DNA from: Gammaproteobacteria bacterium
GTDB lineage: Bacteria > Pseudomonadota > Gammaproteobacteria > Pseudomonadales > Azotimanducaceae
Length of the DNA stretch: 35,714 nt
Assembly: GCA_018666555.1 (NCBI GenBank)
Contig: JABIZD010000213.1
Coordinates: 1 to 35,714, forward strand
Direction of reading: 5' to 3'
Shown here: piece by piece, positions 32,286-35,714 of the stretch
Layout: every line of letters starts with the position of its first letter
Numbering within the stretch: the first letter of the stretch is position 1
Translations under genes and position numbers: made by a program
The notes under the pieces: model-generated
The model's database searches: none
What the model was told of the DNA's origin: nothing
Seen by the model: the letters and a program-made list of their open reading frames with translations, nothing else

Positions 32286-32716
32286 TCTTGATATGAGTCA
32301 GCTTTAAAAACTCACCTGTGATGTATCTTCACACGTACAACTAATAACCAACAAGAGGTTTAGCCCCCCTGTGCCTTAGTTAACGGCCACCTCCTTAGTT
32401 AATTCAAGTGCAGGTATAGAGCTATCTAAGGCATCACTGCGCGTCTCAGGCACCTGCGGGCAGGGTCAATAATCCTATACGAACAATCCTGAGTCTGTAG
32501 GCAAAGGCTGAAATCTTTGTGCGATATGGCTTATGTGCTGAAGCTGTGATCTCATTAATATCAGGACCACCGAAACTAGGTAGGCAATCTCACACAGAAT
32601 TCAACCAGTACTTTACCGGTTCCGTACCCTCCGGCAATACACATGGATTGAAATACCAGACCTGGCAAAAGTAGTCACTTGAATGCAGACAGCATGAGTG
32701 CTCCGAAAAACTTGGA
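32286..32716. other. Intergenic stretch with repeat copy C
   Basis: About 430 bp between the COQ4-like gene and the convergent DUF1800 gene. It contains the 10-bp sequence CCTTAGTTAA twice, 19 bp apart (32374-32383 and 32393-32402), and then repeat copy C. No gene seen. Confidence 0.5.
32409..32463 (+). repeat. Interspersed repeat, copy C
   Basis: The most diverged copy: it begins TGCAGGTATAGAGCTATCTA and ends CTCAGGCACCTGCGGGCA. With one small indel it is still clearly homologous to copies A and B, and it keeps the terminal GCAGGT/ACCTGC inverted pair. Confidence 0.7.
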
Positions 32717-35362
32717 TTACTTTTGAACCATAAATTCCGGCAATATCGCGGAACCGTAAGTTGCCAGTTCGAAGAACTCCGTGGTGCCTGTGTTCGAATT
32801 GGCAAGGGCCGTAGAGAACTCAGAAAGCGTCGCCGACGAACCCAGGTATTTCAAGCGCCCGGCATTCATGTAGAAGTCTAAATACTCCGCGACAGCTGTG
32901 CCCTTCGCCGCATTGTCTCCTGCAGTGTCGTCCCAGATCGTCGTTACGCGGGCGTTGCTTAGTCTCACGCGCAACAGCTCCTGATCGATGATTCCATTCT
33001 CTCGCGTGTAGCGATTGTTTCGGCGCACACCGTTTCGGATGAAGTTGTGGTACACATTGTAGGCCGTGTAGAGCTGCGTCTCGGTGACAAGCTCCAGTTC
33101 TGGCGAGACCAATGAGTTATTGGACAACGCACCGGTCGGCGCGAATTCGGGTGAGTAGAAATTGAATACCGATGGAGATCGTAGCGCCTCTTGTCCGATG
33201 TTCATGCCACCCATGCGAAGCAGCATCGCGCCATTCGAAAACTGGTCAGCGTTTTCGTAATCAAGCGCATACGCTGAAGTCTCACCACCGGTACTGCTGC
33301 CTATAAAGACAGACGACGACGCCTCGTGCAAACGCAACATCGCTGTGAGTTGTAATACGGGTTCTTTGAACTTGCCGAATTGAGGACTGCCCATCACGGT
33401 TGGATTGCGTGCTTCTGCATCGAGCAAGATGGCTCGAACGACCGCCGTCATATCGCCGGTGGCTCCAAATGCACCTGCAACTCGCTCAATGTAGTCGGGA
33501 CTCGGGTTCGATGTCACAAAGCGTTGAATAAGACGTTTCGCAACATACGGTGCAGTACCGCTATGCGCGACCAATGCATCGATCACCAGATCAAACTCTT
33601 CATCTGCCGGCGTTCCAGCAGGAATAATCAACTGTGATCCACCATCCGTAAACAGAAGTTTCTCAGTCGTATCGTGACGCGAATCATAGAATTTCATCGG
33701 CTCGGTCCAGCGGAACTGATAACCATTGCCAAAGGAACTGCCAAGCGAAAAGGTATTGTTGTCGATCATCTGTCCGCCGGAAGCCCTCTTGCTAAAACTG
33801 AGTCCGGTAAACACTTGCGCCATCTCTTTGATGACGTGGTTGTCATAGGTTTCGATCGGGAGGTTGTTCGGCCCCAACTGGATCGAACCGTTTTGATTCC
33901 GCGCCACAAGACCGAACGAGAACAGTTGCATCACTTCACGAGCGTAATTCTCATCAGGATAGTAACCGACATCAGGATCTTCTTTTTCATTGCGAAGATG
34001 ACTGAGGTAAGCGCCCATTACGGAATGTCGGCTTACTTCCCCCAATAAATTGCGGTAGGTCAGATCCGCGTGACGGGCGAGCGTATCGTAGTAGTCGGCC
34101 GTTCCTCTGTGCGCATTCCGAACGTCCGCGTTTTCCTCACTCACCACGAGAACCTGGCTTAGTGCGAATGCGACCCGCTGCCTCAGTTGATCTTTGCCAA
34201 ACGCAGCTACGGCCCAGAACGAATCCCTGCGAATTAAGAACCCGGGCTCGTCGTTACCGGTTGCATCAAGAAAAATAGGTAACTGCACGTCGAGTAGCGG
34301 TAAGTATTCGGTTTGCGGCTGTGCAAACTGCGCATTGATCCACTCGGAATACACCGTCATCCGGTTACCACCGTCGGCATCGATATCAGCTCGAAGTGCG
34401 GCGTACGCATCTGGTGTCGCACCAAACGTTGCCTGATTCAGAAACCGGACAATATCGAGGTCAACTTCAACTTCTGTCAGCTCTGTCGCTATCGGTGGAC
34501 TTACTGACGAGTCATACGCGAATGTGGCACTTATCTCACCGGCGGCGTAATTCGCCGTATGAATGTTGACGTATATCCGCCCTTCGAACAAAGCATCCAA
34601 CAGTTCTTGTTCCGAGGTAAAGGGAGCTCCGTTTTCGAGCGATAAAGTCCAGGGAAATTCAAACACGGGACCTGAAAACTCGATGTCTTTGAGAATGGGA
34701 CCGTTGGTCAAATGGATATGTTGGTCTACCTGTTGACTGGTTAGCCCGGAAAACGTGTAGTTGATCTCCGCCCCATCGTTGTCACCCTGAAGAATAAGAC
34801 TCGCCGTTCCTGATGCCGTGGTCACCGCGCTGTCTTGCGGTCCAAATAATCCGAGGAATACTTTGCGATTCGCGGGCGTGTTTTCGGCATCGATGACCGA
34901 GATGGACGCCGTTGTGTTTGAGCCCAGGTTGTAACCAGACCCTGTGCTCAGTGAGAAGAGTGCGACCTCCGGTACCTCATGTTGTGTATCCAGCACAGGC
35001 CTGACTTCGATAACTCGAGCGTTCTGATTCGCCCCGAGAGCCAACACACTACCCGAGACCATGCCGCCATCGCTGTAATGTAACTCGAAATCCGTTGCGT
35101 CGGCTGACCCTTTGACCGTTTCAGGATTTCCACTCATCGTGAAGTTTACGGAGACGGCAGTATCCGGGCCGGTTCTCGAAATCTGGAATTTCGCAATCGT
35201 GCCTGATATCTCAGCCGCTACAGACTCTCCGGATACTTCCGCAAGACTGACCACGATCGCCACCGGAGGTGGGGGAGTGCTATCGCCGCCACCGCTACCG
35301 CCGCCACATGCGGTCAACGTAGTGACGAAAAGAGACAAAGATGCTTTTTGAAGAATGCTCAT
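32717..35362 (-). CDS. DUF1800-family lipoprotein with Calx-beta-like and CHRD domains
   Basis: An 881-residue exported protein. Lipoprotein signal with lipobox LTAC (Cys19), a Gly/Ser-rich spacer, a Calx-beta-like region (about 35-160), a CHRD domain (about 167-282, with DQHIHLTNG and YVNIHTANYAAGEISATF), then the DUF1800 body (about 305-881; FLNQATFGATPDAY start). DUF1800 and DUF1501 proteins are regularly encoded side by side. The frame is open to 35479, overlapping the upstream DUF1501 gene, but ATG 35362 begins a normal lipoprotein signal and lies 5 bp after that stop. Function unknown; outer-membrane or surface location inferred from the lipobox. Confidence 0.88.
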   Translation of the reverse strand: MSILQKASLSLFVTTLTACGGGSGGGDSTPPPPVAIVVSLAEVSGESVAAEISGTIAKFQISRTGPDTAVSVNFTMSGNPETVKGSADATDFELHYSDGGMVSGSVLALGANQNARVIEVRPVLDTQHEVPEVALFSLSTGSGYNLGSNTTASISVIDAENTPANRKVFLGLFGPQDSAVTTASGTASLILQGDNDGAEINYTFSGLTSQQVDQHIHLTNGPILKDIEFSGPVFEFPWTLSLENGAPFTSEQELLDALFEGRIYVNIHTANYAAGEISATFAYDSSVSPPIATELTEVEVDLDIVRFLNQATFGATPDAYAALRADIDADGGNRMTVYSEWINAQFAQPQTEYLPLLDVQLPIFLDATGNDEPGFLIRRDSFWAVAAFGKDQLRQRVAFALSQVLVVSEENADVRNAHRGTADYYDTLARHADLTYRNLLGEVSRHSVMGAYLSHLRNEKEDPDVGYYPDENYAREVMQLFSFGLVARNQNGSIQLGPNNLPIETYDNHVIKEMAQVFTGLSFSKRASGGQMIDNNTFSLGSSFGNGYQFRWTEPMKFYDSRHDTTEKLLFTDGGSQLIIPAGTPADEEFDLVIDALVAHSGTAPYVAKRLIQRFVTSNPSPDYIERVAGAFGATGDMTAVVRAILLDAEARNPTVMGSPQFGKFKEPVLQLTAMLRLHEASSSVFIGSSTGGETSAYALDYENADQFSNGAMLLRMGGMNIGQEALRSPSVFNFYSPEFAPTGALSNNSLVSPELELVTETQLYTAYNVYHNFIRNGVRRNNRYTRENGIIDQELLRVRLSNARVTTIWDDTAGDNAAKGTAVAEYLDFYMNAGRLKYLGSSATLSEFSTALANSNTGTTEFFELATYGSAILPEFMVQK

Positions 35363-35367
35363 CGGCG

Positions 35368-35714
35368 TCAAGCTATGATTGTGGGTGCGGGTGCACCGTT
35401 GAAATTGATAAGTGACGGGAAGATAGACAATAGCTCCCCTTCCGGCACATCCATCCATCGCGCAAGTTCTACCGCACACTCAGAACCTGAGGTTGTGGGA
35501 ATCCAGCGTCCGCGCCCTGTATCAAGACCTTCGTCCAATCGAAAATCAGGATGCGTTCCAAGCAAACGACCACCGTCTATCGCGCCACCCATGAACATCA
35601 AGTGCCCACCCCAGCCATGGTCAGATCCAGCGGCGGCGTTATTGCCGTTCGGCGTGAATGTTCGGCCGAACTCCGATCCGACCATAGTTACCACAGAGCC
35701 GAAATCGCCTTGCG
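35368..35714 (-). CDS. DUF1501-family protein, C-terminal part only
   Basis: The frame runs off the right edge of the window (the start lies beyond). The visible 115 residues include VVTMVGSEFGRTF, NGNNAAAGSDHGWGGH and the GGAIDGGRLLG segment that are the hallmark C-terminal part of DUF1501 proteins. It is upstream of, and 5 bp from, the DUF1800 lipoprotein gene on the same strand, the usual pair. It keeps the SEFGRT...DHGWG form, whereas the DUF1501 protein at 24364 has SDFSRT...DHW, so the two are not recent duplicates. Confidence 0.9.
   Translation of the reverse strand, partial: QGDFGSVVTMVGSEFGRTFTPNGNNAAAGSDHGWGGHLMFMGGAIDGGRLLGTHPDFRLDEGLDTGRGRWIPTTSGSECAVELARWMDVPEGELLSIFPSLINFNGAPAPTIIA

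Noticed and set aside
30452-32463. Integron attC sites
   Set aside because: The repeats look cassette-like in placement, but no RYYYAAC/GTTRRRY core pair is present and no integrase is in the window, so I report only an interspersed repeat.
35363-35479. Longer N-terminus of the DUF1800 protein
   Set aside because: It would overlap the end of the DUF1501 gene, while the internal ATG at 35362 begins a textbook lipoprotein signal.

Overview
The window looks like a chromosomal segment of a free-living, probably marine, gammaproteobacterium. The uvrC-pgsA pair, the DUF5062 protein, TesB, and the tRNA-Cys and tRNA-Leu(UAA) genes that normally sit next to uvrC-pgsA all point that way. The rest is a dense set of catabolic and secreted-protein genes. 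Base composition is near balanced. No transposase, phage module or CRISPR array is visible. Assignments rest on motif reading only; no database search was run.

Layout. At 1-2337 lies the conserved DNA-repair and phospholipid pair uvrC (5' truncated by the window edge) and pgsA. From 2.8 to 11.0 kb is an accessory metabolic stretch: two unrelated epoxide hydrolases, a VOC-fold protein, a secreted MORN-repeat protein, a PhyH-type oxygenase, an HpcH-like aldolase, an enolase-superfamily dehydratase very close to D-tartrate dehydratase, an ABM-fold protein, and a small protein ending in an SSB-type tail. From 11.4 to 17.5 kb are a DUF5062 protein, an exported MBL-fold hydrolase, a two-domain AhpD-like protein whose second catalytic cysteine is an in-frame TGA (probable selenoprotein), a coupled NTF2-like/LLM oxidoreductase pair, a BASS-family transporter and a GST. 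At 17.5-20.0 kb is a tight queC-queD-queE operon for 7-deazaguanine (queuosine precursor) synthesis, in which QueD is a triple-domain protein.

From 20.7 to 25.7 kb a giant exported DUF1592-type protein with dockerin-like repeats and two CxxCH motifs is paired with a Tat-exported DUF1501 protein. At 25.9-28.1 kb, on the minus strand, a Baeyer-Villiger-type flavin monooxygenase is translationally coupled to a myo-inositol-oxygenase homologue. tRNA-Cys, an SDR, tesB and tRNA-Leu follow to 30.35 kb. From 30.4 to 32.5 kb two orphan genes are interspersed with three copies of an approximately 43-54 bp repeat. The window ends with a DUF1800/CHRD lipoprotein and a DUF1501 protein that runs off the edge, the second DUF1501-containing pair in the window.

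The strongest candidate for something unusual is the AhpD-like gene at 13219-14310. An E-x11-C-x2-[TGA]-x3-H signature matches the AhpD catalytic pattern position for position. A hairpin with a GGUCG apical loop follows the TGA at the distance expected of a bacterial SECIS. A standard annotation would split it into two meaningless genes. Other points of interest are the triple-domain QueD with only the middle domain catalytically complete, the oxygenase pair with MIOX, the broken pgsA-tRNA linkage, and the repeat-flanked orphan genes beside tRNA-Leu.
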